A DNA stretch of 7,037 nucleotides, from assembly GCA_018065815.1 (NCBI GenBank), contig JAGHSP010000241.1, forward strand, positions 1-7,037, in the 5' to 3' direction. This DNA is from Candidatus Sodaliphilus limicaballi (GTDB taxonomy: Bacteria; Bacteroidota; Bacteroidia; Bacteroidales; Muribaculaceae). Both the position numbers and the translations under genes were made by a program. Below the pieces are notes generated by a model that saw nothing but the letters and a program-made list of their open reading frames with translations, did no database searches and had not been told where the DNA came from. This document shows, one piece after another, positions 1-6,711 of this stretch (position 1 is the stretch's first letter; every line of letters begins with the position of its first letter).

Positions 1-10
1 GATTTCTATT

Positions 11-1300
11 TTATTTGTTGAAGAATAAAGTCATGACTTTGGTCGTATTTATGTGATCATCGACCGATGCAGTTTCGCGCACCGAATGCATTGCCAGCAA
101 CGGGTTACCCACATCTACGCCTTCAATGTCCATCTGCGAGGTTAGGATGTTGCCTAATGTTGAACCACCAGCAACATCACTGTGGTTTACAAAATATTGA
201 TAGGGCGATCCAGCTTCGATACATAAGCTCTTGAATATCGCTGCCGAGTGAGCATCGCTCATGTATTTGCAGTTAGCATTAATCTTTATGCAAGGACCTC
301 CGCCCAAGTGAGGATGGTTGGTCGGGTCATATTTCTCGGCATAGTTAGGATGAAACGCGTGTGCATTGTCGGCCGAGATCATGAATGAACGTGCTACTGC
401 CCTAGAAAAGTCATCAAATGAACCACTTTGAGCCTCAACAATGCGACGCATCACATTGGCGAGCACTGGAGATCCGGCGCCTTGCTTTGTGCCGCTGCCA
501 GTTTCTTCGTTATCAAAGATTGCTGCTATGCAAGTGGCATCATCGCCTGTTGATTCTACGAGTGCGGTGATTGCGGCATGAGCCATACTCAAGTCATCGA
601 GCCGTCCGCATGAAACGAACTCGTTGTTTAGACCAAATGTGCATGCCTTTTCAGTATCATACAGCATGAGATCAAAGTCGAGTATGTCTTCAATATTCAC
701 TTTCACCTCTTGTGCGACAAGTTTCAAGAGCATATTGTCAGCCTCCAGTTTTTCATTCACTTTAGCAATGATGGGCAGCATGTCTTTCTGCTTCGAAAGT
801 TTATTGCCCTCGTTCACTGCACGGTTGAAGTGGATAGCAAGGTGTGAGATGCTCAATAACGGCCGGTCAATTTTCACCGTGGTGGTGAGTGGCTCGAGCG
901 CATTCTCTCCCTTGAGGATAACACGTCCTGCAATGGAGAGAGGACGGTCAAACCATGTATAAAGAATAGGACCGCCATAAACTTCGGTGTTGAGTCTCAC
1001 GATGCCACCTTCGCCACACATCTCGGCATGCGGTTTGATGCGGAAGCAGGGAGAATCGCTATGGGCTGCAACTATTCTGAATCCAGTCTCTGTTACTGGT
1101 TTATGTCCTATCTTGAATGCAAAGATTGCCGAGTCGTTCTTTGTTACAAAGAACTTTTCGCCTGGTTTAGCGTCAAGTTTGTCTTTCAAAGATTTCTCGA
1201 AATAACCGTTTTGCAACAGAATTTCTTTAATGGTCTTTACTGCCAGGAAATTGCATGGGCTATTGTCCATGAATTTAAGCAATGAATCAATGTTTGCCAT
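11..1300 (-). CDS. apeB: M18 family aminopeptidase (aspartyl aminopeptidase-like)
   Basis: A 429-residue cytosolic metallo-aminopeptidase of family M18, which removes N-terminal residues, often acidic ones, from peptides. The full set of family motifs is visible. AAHSDSP carries metal ligand H80, GRLDDL carries the bridging ligand D235, and DNEETGS carries catalytic E265 and metal ligand E266. SADNAHA carries D311, and AMHSVRE near the C-terminus carries H405. The glycine-rich HPHLGGGP stretch (329-336) and DVAGGSTLG (375-383) are also typical. Family assignments of these residues come from known M18 enzymes by motif match. Length is normal and no signal peptide is seen. It is the last visible gene of the minus-strand cluster, 20 nt after the DUF5063-like gene. 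The stop lies at 11-13, so any terminator is outside the window. The exact substrate preference is inferred. The symbol follows the bacterial M18 naming convention and is less certain than the family. Confidence 0.95.
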   Translation of the reverse strand: MANIDSLLKFMDNSPCNFLAVKTIKEILLQNGYFEKSLKDKLDAKPGEKFFVTKNDSAIFAFKIGHKPVTETGFRIVAAHSDSPCFRIKPHAEMCGEGGIVRLNTEVYGGPILYTWFDRPLSIAGRVILKGENALEPLTTTVKIDRPLLSISHLAIHFNRAVNEGNKLSKQKDMLPIIAKVNEKLEADNMLLKLVAQEVKVNIEDILDFDLMLYDTEKACTFGLNNEFVSCGRLDDLSMAHAAITALVESTGDDATCIAAIFDNEETGSGTKQGAGSPVLANVMRRIVEAQSGSFDDFSRAVARSFMISADNAHAFHPNYAEKYDPTNHPHLGGGPCIKINANCKYMSDAHSAAIFKSLCIEAGSPYQYFVNHSDVAGGSTLGNILTSQMDIEGVDVGNPLLAMHSVRETASVDDHINTTKVMTLFFNK

Positions 1301-1320
1301 AACTCGTATGATGTTATTTG

Positions 1321-1845
1321 TTAATAATCAAAGTCGTCGCTAGAATTATAAAAAGCATTATTAAGCGCACGGAGCACATTGCACAGTGTCTGTCCCCAGT
1401 AGTTTATGAAATTCTCCTTGCACTGTTCTACAAGTGACTGACGCACCTCTGACGGTGCATCTTTGACCGATTGGATGAGATTGTAAAACTCTTGGTACAG
1501 ATCAGCCAAATTTTCGCTTACGAATGAGGAGATTGGCGTGTCGCTATACTTCATGTCCTCAACAAATACTTCAAGGTACACATCTTCTTCGGCCATTACA
1601 CCTGCGATAGTGTCCCTCACTTGGTCGTAAGCCATCTCGTCGAGAACGGGTTCGATATAGTAGTCGCTATAACCGCCCTCAAGTTCCACATCACTTATTG
1701 CCATATACACTCGTGGCAATATTTTGAGCATACGAGCCATGAAAGTGTCGCGAGTGCCCTCTAGGCAATGCTCTATGGCGTGGCAATACTCATTTGTGAG
1801 TGCGATTACCGATAAGCTATTGTTTGATAATGTACTGTTTTCCAT
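1321..1845 (-). CDS. DUF5063-like uncharacterised acidic protein
   Basis: A 174-residue soluble-looking protein with no signal peptide, no membrane segment and no recognisable catalytic motif. It resembles from memory the Bacteroidota family DUF5063, based on stretches such as SVIALTNEYCHAIE (12-25), YLEVFVEDMKYSD (90-102) and the C-terminal ENFINYWGQTLCNVLRAL region (about 144-161). It is rich in Asp and Glu and ends in the acidic tail SSDDFDY, and it looks mostly helical. Its ATG overlaps the nadD stop codon by one base (TAATG on the minus strand), so translation is probably coupled to nadD. The M18 peptidase follows after 20 nt. The function is unknown. The position inside a nucleotide and NAD metabolism cluster suggests a housekeeping role but does not prove it. 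That this is a real gene is secure from the packing; the family name is moderately sure. Confidence 0.85.
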   Translation of the reverse strand: MENSTLSNNSLSVIALTNEYCHAIEHCLEGTRDTFMARMLKILPRVYMAISDVELEGGYSDYYIEPVLDEMAYDQVRDTIAGVMAEEDVYLEVFVEDMKYSDTPISSFVSENLADLYQEFYNLIQSVKDAPSEVRQSLVEQCKENFINYWGQTLCNVLRALNNAFYNSSDDFDY

Positions 1846-2423
1846 TATTTTTTATATAAATCGTTTCTCAATATATATTCATACACTTCGTCAGGCATGA
1901 AAAAACGCATGTCATGACCCATCGATAGTTGTTCACGAATCTTGCTCGATGACACCTCGATGACTGGAGCATCTGCAGCAATGACTCGATCGCTCATTTC
2001 GGGTGGTATCACAATATCATAACCCACTCGAGGGTAAACAACAATTTTGAAATTGCTGATTATCTCATCATGACTGCGCCATTTGTTAAACACTGCCCAG
2101 TTGTCAGCACCTATCACTAGCGTGAAGTTATCGCTGGGGAACTTTGCCTTTAAAGCATTTAGTGTGTCGATTGTATAGGAAGGCCGGGGCAGGGTGAGTT
2201 CAAAACCAGATGTAATGACATTGTCTAACCTGCGGGTAACCATTTCAACCATGCGCAAACGCTGTCCCTCGTTTATCATGGCTTGCCCTGTCTTGAACGG
2301 GTTCTCGGGCGATACCATCAGCCACAGCTGGTCGATGTCGGTGTTCTGGATGATGTAGTTGGCGATTATTGCATGTCCCACATGAATGGGGTTGAACGTG
2401 CCGCCCATGATTCCTATATTCAT
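1845..2423 (-). CDS. nadD: Nicotinate-nucleotide adenylyltransferase NadD
   Basis: A 192-residue enzyme that transfers AMP from ATP to nicotinate mononucleotide, giving deamido-NAD in the cytosolic route to NAD. The N-terminal GGTFNPIHVGH (7-17) is the nucleotidyltransferase signature, with the HxGH pair at H14 and H17. GADNW (105-109) followed by FNKW (112-115) is the usual NadD substrate-side motif. The phosphate-binding SSSKIR (158-163) corresponds to the ISSTxIR motif of the superfamily. Length is typical for bacterial NadD. The start is well supported because the signature begins a few residues after the first Met. It begins 12 nt after gmk and its stop overlaps the next start by one base, which points to a single transcript. 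No recognisable Shine-Dalgarno sequence precedes it, as is usual in Bacteroidota. Confidence 0.97.
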   Translation of the reverse strand: MNIGIMGGTFNPIHVGHAIIANYIIQNTDIDQLWLMVSPENPFKTGQAMINEGQRLRMVEMVTRRLDNVITSGFELTLPRPSYTIDTLNALKAKFPSDNFTLVIGADNWAVFNKWRSHDEIISNFKIVVYPRVGYDIVIPPEMSDRVIAADAPVIEVSSSKIREQLSMGHDMRFFMPDEVYEYILRNDLYKK

Positions 2424-2435
2424 CGTTCTGCTTAT

Positions 2436-3008
2436 TTACTTGTTGATGAAATCAAAGATAAGAGAGCGCACTTCATCTACTGCGGTCTCTAGTTTGTCGT
2501 TCACGACGATGCGGTCAAACTGCTGGGCATGGCTAATTTCAAATTCAGCCTTGCCTATGCGCTTCTCGATTTCCTCAATAGAGTCAGTGGCTCTTGCAAG
2601 CAGTCTCTTGCGCAGCACTTCCACGCTGGGGGGCTGGATGAATATTGCCAGTGCATGACTGCCATAGAGTTTCTTCACATTGATGCCACCCATCACATCC
2701 ACGTCGAGAATTACATTCTTGCCGTCGTTGTTGATGCGTTCGATCTCGCTTTTAAGTGTGCCGTAATAGCGTCCGGCATAGACTTCTTCATATTCAGCAA
2801 AGGCATTAGCTTGAATTTTATCCTTGAATTCATCAACCGTCAAGAAATAGTAATTCACGCCGTTTTCCTCACCCTCACGCGGAGAACGGGTAGTTGCTGA
2901 AACCGAGAACTCCAGTTTGAGGCTAGGGTCGCCGATAATAGCATTGATTATCGTTGACTTACCTGTGCCTGATGGCGCTGATATAATTATTAATTTACCT
3001 GTGTCCAT
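2436..3008 (-). CDS. gmk: Guanylate kinase
   Basis: A 190-residue cytosolic kinase that phosphorylates GMP to GDP using ATP, essential for GTP and dGTP supply. The P-loop APSGTGKS (11-18) lies right after the first beta strand. The GMP-binding part is present: SVSATTRSPREGE (35-47) and EYEEVYAGRYYGT (72-84). VILDVDVMGG (99-108) matches the conserved ILDVDxxG strand. The lid region contains RLLARATDSIEEIEKR (135-150), with the usual arginines. Length matches bacterial guanylate kinases and no key motif is missing. It starts 14 nt after yicC and ends 12 nt before nadD. The yicC-gmk pairing is common in many bacteria, which supports the assignment of both. Confidence 0.98.
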   Translation of the reverse strand: MDTGKLIIISAPSGTGKSTIINAIIGDPSLKLEFSVSATTRSPREGEENGVNYYFLTVDEFKDKIQANAFAEYEEVYAGRYYGTLKSEIERINNDGKNVILDVDVMGGINVKKLYGSHALAIFIQPPSVEVLRKRLLARATDSIEEIEKRIGKAEFEISHAQQFDRIVVNDKLETAVDEVRSLIFDFINK

Positions 3009-3022
3009 GTGTAAATCTTTAT

Positions 3023-3901
3023 TTACAATACATTAAGAACTTGTTCCTTTATTTGTTCCAAGTTATCCTTCATGCGAACAACCACCTTCTGCAGTTCGGC
3101 ATCATTGGCTTTTGAACCTGTGGTATTAATTTCGCGTCCCATTTCTTGTGCGATGAAACCCAGTTTCTTGCCTTGGCCTGTACCATTTTGCATAGTATCC
3201 ATGAAGTAGTTCAGATGATTTTGCAATCTGATTTTCTCCTCGGTGATGTCAAGTTTCTCAATATAGAAGATCAACTCCTGTTCAAACCTGTTATTATCCA
3301 CTGTGATGTTTTCAAACTTGGCAAGAGAATCGGCGATGCGATTCTTGATTTTCTCAACTCGTGCGGTTTCATACTTGGGAACCTCGTTGAGCAACGACTG
3401 TATCTCTTCGATTTTTTCAGCAAAGAATCCTTGCAACCTGTTCCCTTCCTGGGTGCGGAATTCAGTAAGCGCAACGATAGCCTCGTTCACAGCCTCTTTC
3501 ACAGCAGCGAGTTCGTCTTCGGAAACTTCATTAGAGTTGGCATCGCTCTTTAAAGCCTCAGGCAGTCTTAATAATGTCGCATACCAGTCGGAGGGTTGCT
3601 CTATACCGAGTTGCTCTGACATAGCTGTGATTTGTTGCTTGTATTGCATCAGCACCGGAATGTTGATGCTCACTGATGTGCTGTTATCTATTGCCTCGCA
3701 GAAGATATTCACATCAATTTTCCCTCGCTGCAAGGCGGTAGAAATCTTGTTGCGCAACTCTAATTCTAGCTCGCGATAAACCAGTGGCAGACGCACTGAC
3801 ATATCCACTTGCTTACTGTTTAAAGATTTGATTTCGACAGTGATTTTCTTGTTATTGAAAACCTTAACCGCCTTTCCAAATCCTGTCATTGATAATATCA
3901 T
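3023..3901 (-). CDS. yicC: YicC family endoribonuclease
   Basis: A 292-residue member of the YicC/YloC family, whose E. coli member is reported as an endoribonuclease acting on RNA including small RNAs. The N-terminal domain begins with MILSMTGFGKA, the family hallmark, followed by VEIKSLNSKQVD (23-33). The C-terminal DUF1732 domain (about 205-292) contains QELIFYIEKLDITEEKIRL (208-226) and GKKLGFIAQEMGREIN (244-259), then TTGSKANDAEL, where conserved acidic and basic residues are expected to bind metal. A charged helical middle region (about 120-200) may form coiled coil. Length matches the family. The start at the first ATG is favoured because it gives the standard MxxSMTGFG opening. It is the first gene of the minus-strand operon and has a well-placed Bacteroidota promoter just upstream. 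The RNA targets here are unknown. Confidence 0.95.
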   Translation of the reverse strand: MILSMTGFGKAVKVFNNKKITVEIKSLNSKQVDMSVRLPLVYRELELELRNKISTALQRGKIDVNIFCEAIDNSTSVSINIPVLMQYKQQITAMSEQLGIEQPSDWYATLLRLPEALKSDANSNEVSEDELAAVKEAVNEAIVALTEFRTQEGNRLQGFFAEKIEEIQSLLNEVPKYETARVEKIKNRIADSLAKFENITVDNNRFEQELIFYIEKLDITEEKIRLQNHLNYFMDTMQNGTGQGKKLGFIAQEMGREINTTGSKANDAELQKVVVRMKDNLEQIKEQVLNVL

Positions 3902-3936
3902 AGTTATAAAGTTTTATTTTCGTGCATAATAATGAG

Positions 3937-3968
3937 CAAAGTTACTAAAAATTCTCCTTTTCGGCAAG
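3937..3968 (-). promoter_or_regulatory. Predicted Bacteroidota-type promoter for the yicC operon
   Basis: Read on the minus strand, 3944-3937 is TAACTTTG, a full match to the Bacteroidota -7 consensus TAnnTTTG. Exactly 20 nt further upstream lies CTTG (3968-3965), close to the -33 TTTG element, and this spacing is the usual one. Transcription would start near 3930, leaving a leader of about 30 nt before the yicC ATG. No Shine-Dalgarno sequence is visible in that leader. The call is by consensus only. Confidence 0.6.
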
Positions 3969-4001
3969 CATATTTCAAAAAACTACACATTTATAAATAA
4001 A

Positions 4002-4024
4002 CTATATACTTCCCTATATACTTC
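4002..4024. repeat. Tandem 11-bp direct repeat in the divergent intergenic region
   Basis: CTATATACTTC occurs twice, at 4002-4012 and 4014-4024, separated by one base, giving a 12-bp period. The repeat lies between the yicC promoter and the rsfS promoter element. Each copy contains the self-complementary TATATA. A regulator binding two sites about one helical turn apart is a possible reading, but chance in an AT-rich spacer is also possible. Confidence 0.5.
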
Positions 4025-4116
4025 ACTTGACTCGGAGTGTGGTGTTTTAGGCGCAATTAATATATTCTATTTTGAAAAAGATTGTTAAGACAGCAATGGT
4101 TTTGGCTCTTTTTTTG
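4025..4116. other. Rest of the divergent spacer upstream of rsfS, no gene seen
   Basis: This AT-rich stretch holds no plausible coding region, RNA gene or strong hairpin. It includes a TTTG at 4071-4074 and another at 4101-4104, neither at the right distance to serve as the -33 partner of the -7 element at 4117-4124. With the yicC promoter and the tandem repeat on its left, it completes the 245-nt divergent region. Confidence 0.5.
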
Positions 4117-4124
4117 TATATTTG
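4117..4124 (+). promoter_or_regulatory. Predicted -7 element of the rsfS-ftsH promoter
   Basis: TATATTTG fits the Bacteroidota consensus TAnnTTTG exactly. It ends 22 nt before the rsfS ATG, which predicts a short leader of about 15-18 nt. No good TTTG lies 19-21 nt upstream (the nearest, 4101-4104, is only 12 nt away), so the -33 element is weak or absent. A run of T precedes the element. Promoter activity is inferred from the motif and its position. Confidence 0.6.
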
Positions 4125-4146
4125 CAAACTAATTTAAATTAAGAAT

Positions 4147-4518
4147 ATGAAAAATAACGAAATTGATAATGCAACGCTTGTAAAAGCGATAATTGAAGGT
4201 ATTCAAGAGAAAAAGGGTAAATCTATTGTACATGTCGATATGAGTGACATTGAGTATGCTGCTGCTCAAGGGTTTGTGATATGCAATGGAAATTCTAAAA
4301 TGCAGGTTGAAGCAATCGCCGACAGCGTGAGAGAATACGTTGAAGAAAAAATATCGGTACGCCCTTATAACTATGATGGTTACCAAAACGGAGAATGGAT
4401 TGTCCTTGACTATGGCACGATTTATGCTCATGTATTTTTACCCGAGTTCAGGGAACGCTATCGACTGGAGCAGCTGTGGGGTGACGCCAAGGTTGATGTG
4501 ATTCCTGACTTGGATTAA
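4147..4518 (+). CDS. rsfS: Ribosomal silencing factor RsfS
   Basis: A 123-residue cytosolic protein of the RsfS/Iojap family. Members bind ribosomal protein uL14 on the large subunit and block subunit joining, reducing translation when nutrients are low. The conserved blocks are visible: GFVICNGNSKMQVEAIAD (42-59), GEWIVLDYG (82-90) and HVFLPEFRERYRLEQLW (95-111). The length is typical. The start at 4147 is preceded by an AT-rich leader with no Shine-Dalgarno sequence, and it follows a consensus -7 element. ftsH begins 29 nt after the stop with no terminator between, so the two are probably co-transcribed. The rsfS-ftsH pairing is familiar in Bacteroidota. One small departure is AAQGF where many homologues have a tyrosine-rich segment (such as YDYF); I would not read function into it. 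Confidence 0.95.
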   Translation: MKNNEIDNATLVKAIIEGIQEKKGKSIVHVDMSDIEYAAAQGFVICNGNSKMQVEAIADSVREYVEEKISVRPYNYDGYQNGEWIVLDYGTIYAHVFLPEFRERYRLEQLWGDAKVDVIPDLD

Positions 4519-4547
4519 TTTCCGTTAATTTGTAAGTACACATTTTT

Positions 4548-6551
4548 ATGTCAGAGAAATCATCTAACAAGTTCAAATTCAATATTTACTGGATGTATGC
4601 CCTCGTGCTGGCTCTCATCCTGGGCGTATGGTTCTTCAAGGACAAAGGAACTAGCCAGGAGGTGAGTTGGAGCGACTTTGAAAGTTGGGTTATGAAAGGT
4701 GGTGTTGAGAACATCATCGTTTATCCCGACGACAGTAGGGCAGAGGCAATACTTAGCGACTCTCTTGCTAAAGTCGTGTTCAAGAACTACAAACCCCAGA
4801 AGGGTACAAAGGCCTCTATCCAAGCGCAATGTCCCAAAAATATTGATGATAAGATCGATGCGTGGCGTCAGCAAGGTGTGTTCAAAGGCAAGTGCAAATA
4901 TGAACGCACTGGCACGTTTACTAACATCTTGTGGGGATTTGGTCCCATTGTGCTTCTTATCCTCTTCTGGATTTTCATTTCACGACGCATGTCGGGTGGT
5001 GCCGGAGGTGGAGGTATTTTCAGTGTGGGCAAGTCCAAGGCGAAGCTTTTTGACAAAAACAATGGCACTAATGTGACATTCAAGGATGTTGCAGGACTAG
5101 CCGAGGCCAAAGTCGAGATAGCGGAGATTGTTGACTTTCTTAAGAATCCCCAGCACTATACAAAACTGGGTGGCAAGATTCCCAAAGGAGCTCTTCTAGT
5201 AGGTTCTCCGGGGACTGGTAAGACCCTGCTTGCCAAGGCGGTAGCCGGCGAAGCCGAGGTGCCTTTCTTCTCAATGTCAGGCTCTGATTTTGTTGAAATG
5301 TTTGTCGGCGTGGGTGCGTCACGTGTTCGTGACCTCTTCAAGCAGGCCAAGGAAAAGTCTCCTTGCATTGTGTTCATCGACGAGATTGATGCAGTGGGTC
5401 GTGCCCGTGGCAAGAATGCTAGCATGCACTCTAATGACGAGCGCGAAAACACACTCAACCAGTTGCTCACCGAGATGGACGGTTTCGGTACCAATAGCGG
5501 TGTTATCATCCTAGCTGCTACTAACCGTGCCGACGTCCTCGACAAGGCGTTGATGCGTGCTGGTCGTTTCGACCGTCAGATTTATGTAGAGTTGCCAGAG
5601 TTGAGCGATCGACAGGAAATTTTCAACGTTCACCTGCGCAACGTGAAGATTGATGGCAGCGTGGATGTAGAGCAGTTGGCACGCCAGACTCCCGGTTTCT
5701 CGGGCGCTGATATTGCTAACGTGTGCAACGAGGCAGCACTGATTGCTGCACGTCGCAAGAAACTTGCAGTTCAACGCAAGGACTTCATGGACGCTATCGA
5801 CCGCATCATCGGTGGCCTTGAGAAGAAATCAAAGATTATCACCGAGGAAGAGCGTCGTTCAATAGCTATTCATGAGGCAGGTCATGCAACAGTTAGTTGG
5901 CACCTCAAATATGCTAGCCCATTAATTAAAGTGACTATTGTTCCTCGCGGCAAAGCCCTGGGTGCAGCATGGTATATGCCCGAAGAAAGACAGATAGAAC
6001 CCAAGCAAGCGTTGCTCGACGAGATCTGTTCTCTCCTTGCAGGACGTGTGGCTGAAGAAATGTTCCTCGGCTTCATTGACACCGGTGCTCTGAATGACCT
6101 TGAGCGTGCCACCAAGATTGCCTACGCTATGGTTACGTTCTATGGTATGGGCGAATCGTTGCCCAACGTGTCATTCTATGACTCGACCGGACAGACATAC
6201 GGATTCAGCAAACCGTACAGCGAGGCAAGTGCCAAATCGATTGACGATGAAGTCGCAGCCATTATTGCCGAGCAATACCAGAGAGCACGACAGTTGCTTG
6301 AGGAATATGCCAAGGGGCATAATGAACTTGCCGAGTTGCTCCTCACTAACGAAGTGATTTTCACCGAAGACGTTGAACACGTATTCGGCAAGCGCAAGTG
6401 GGCTTCGCGCACTGAGGAAATTCTCAAGGCAACCGAAGAAGCCAAGAAAAGCGAAAACGCCGAATCGTCAAACGGAGATAATCCCGCCGAAGCTGTTTCA
6501 AACAACGACAGCGAAGCACAAGAAACTCCGCCACCATTCACGGCCGAATAA
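4548..6551 (+). CDS. ftsH: ATP-dependent zinc metalloprotease FtsH
   Basis: A 667-residue inner-membrane AAA+ protease that unfolds and degrades misassembled membrane proteins and some soluble regulators. TM1 is at about 12-30, a periplasmic domain at about 31-126, TM2 at about 127-145, then a Gly-rich linker (149-156). The AAA domain has Walker A GSPGTGKT (219-226), pore motif FVGVG (252-256) and Walker B CIVFIDEID (273-281). The second region of homology TNRADVLDKALMRAGRFDR (325-343) carries arginine fingers R340 and R343. The zinc site is HEAGH (442-446), with catalytic E443 and probable third ligand D517 in GALNDLERAT. The C-terminal tail from about 621 is low-complexity, acidic, and ends PPPFTAE. 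All catalytic residues are present, so it should be active. The periplasmic part contains two cysteines, C95 and C116. It is probably co-transcribed with rsfS and followed by a terminator-like hairpin. Confidence 0.98.
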   Translation: MSEKSSNKFKFNIYWMYALVLALILGVWFFKDKGTSQEVSWSDFESWVMKGGVENIIVYPDDSRAEAILSDSLAKVVFKNYKPQKGTKASIQAQCPKNIDDKIDAWRQQGVFKGKCKYERTGTFTNILWGFGPIVLLILFWIFISRRMSGGAGGGGIFSVGKSKAKLFDKNNGTNVTFKDVAGLAEAKVEIAEIVDFLKNPQHYTKLGGKIPKGALLVGSPGTGKTLLAKAVAGEAEVPFFSMSGSDFVEMFVGVGASRVRDLFKQAKEKSPCIVFIDEIDAVGRARGKNASMHSNDERENTLNQLLTEMDGFGTNSGVIILAATNRADVLDKALMRAGRFDRQIYVELPELSDRQEIFNVHLRNVKIDGSVDVEQLARQTPGFSGADIANVCNEAALIAARRKKLAVQRKDFMDAIDRIIGGLEKKSKIITEEERRSIAIHEAGHATVSWHLKYASPLIKVTIVPRGKALGAAWYMPEERQIEPKQALLDEICSLLAGRVAEEMFLGFIDTGALNDLERATKIAYAMVTFYGMGESLPNVSFYDSTGQTYGFSKPYSEASAKSIDDEVAAIIAEQYQRARQLLEEYAKGHNELAELLLTNEVIFTEDVEHVFGKRKWASRTEEILKATEEAKKSENAESSNGDNPAEAVSNNDSEAQETPPPFTAE

Positions 6552-6577
6552 TACTGAATACAAATTATACTTCTACA

Positions 6578-6621
6578 CATCGGGGACTGCTTTTTATAGT
6601 CAAGTCCCCGATGATTGTTTT
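6578..6621 (+). terminator. Predicted intrinsic terminator after ftsH
   Basis: CATCGGGGACT (6578-6588) is a perfect inverted repeat with AGTCCCCGATG (6603-6613), giving an 11-bp GC-rich stem with a 14-nt loop. The T-rich stretch ATTGTTTTATT follows. It starts 27 nt after the ftsH stop. The loop is longer than usual and the T tract is interrupted, so efficiency is uncertain, but the position between ftsH and the next promoter fits termination of the rsfS-ftsH transcript. Confidence 0.75.
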
Positions 6622-6660
6622 ATTAAATCAGGTGAGTGATTCATTTTTTTCGTTGTTCAT

Positions 6661-6691
6661 TTTATTTATTCAAGAATTAAGACTATCTTTG
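6661..6691 (+). promoter_or_regulatory. Predicted promoter for the TerB-like gene
   Basis: TATCTTTG at 6684-6691 matches the -7 consensus TAnnTTTG. A weak -33 candidate, TTTA at 6661-6664, sits 19 nt upstream. Transcription would begin near 6697, about 15 nt before the ATG. The placement after a terminator supports independent transcription of the next gene. This rests on consensus matching only. Confidence 0.55.
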
Positions 6692-6711
6692 CACATAATA
6701 AAGAATCAAGG

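Noticed and set aside
624..962. Open frame of 112 codons on the plus strand, opposite the M18 aminopeptidase
   Set aside because: It is antisense to a gene with all catalytic motifs intact and its translation (Ser/Phe-rich) looks like a shadow of that gene.
3303..3779. Open frame of 158 codons on the plus strand, opposite yicC
   Set aside because: It lies wholly antisense to the well-supported yicC gene, is Ser-rich with no recognisable family, and has no promoter or gene spacing of its own.
4068..4074. TATTTTG as an alternative -7 element upstream of rsfS
   Set aside because: It has one base too few between TA and TTTG to fit TAnnTTTG, and the element at 4117-4124 is an exact match closer to the gene.
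4129..4431. Open frame of 100 codons on the minus strand, opposite rsfS
   Set aside because: It overlaps the rsfS gene almost fully, and its hydrophobic, Phe/Ile-rich content is what the reverse complement of AT-rich coding sequence gives.
5156..5545. Open frame of 129 codons on the minus strand inside ftsH
   Set aside because: It is antisense to the AAA domain of ftsH, whose motifs are intact; no independent support.
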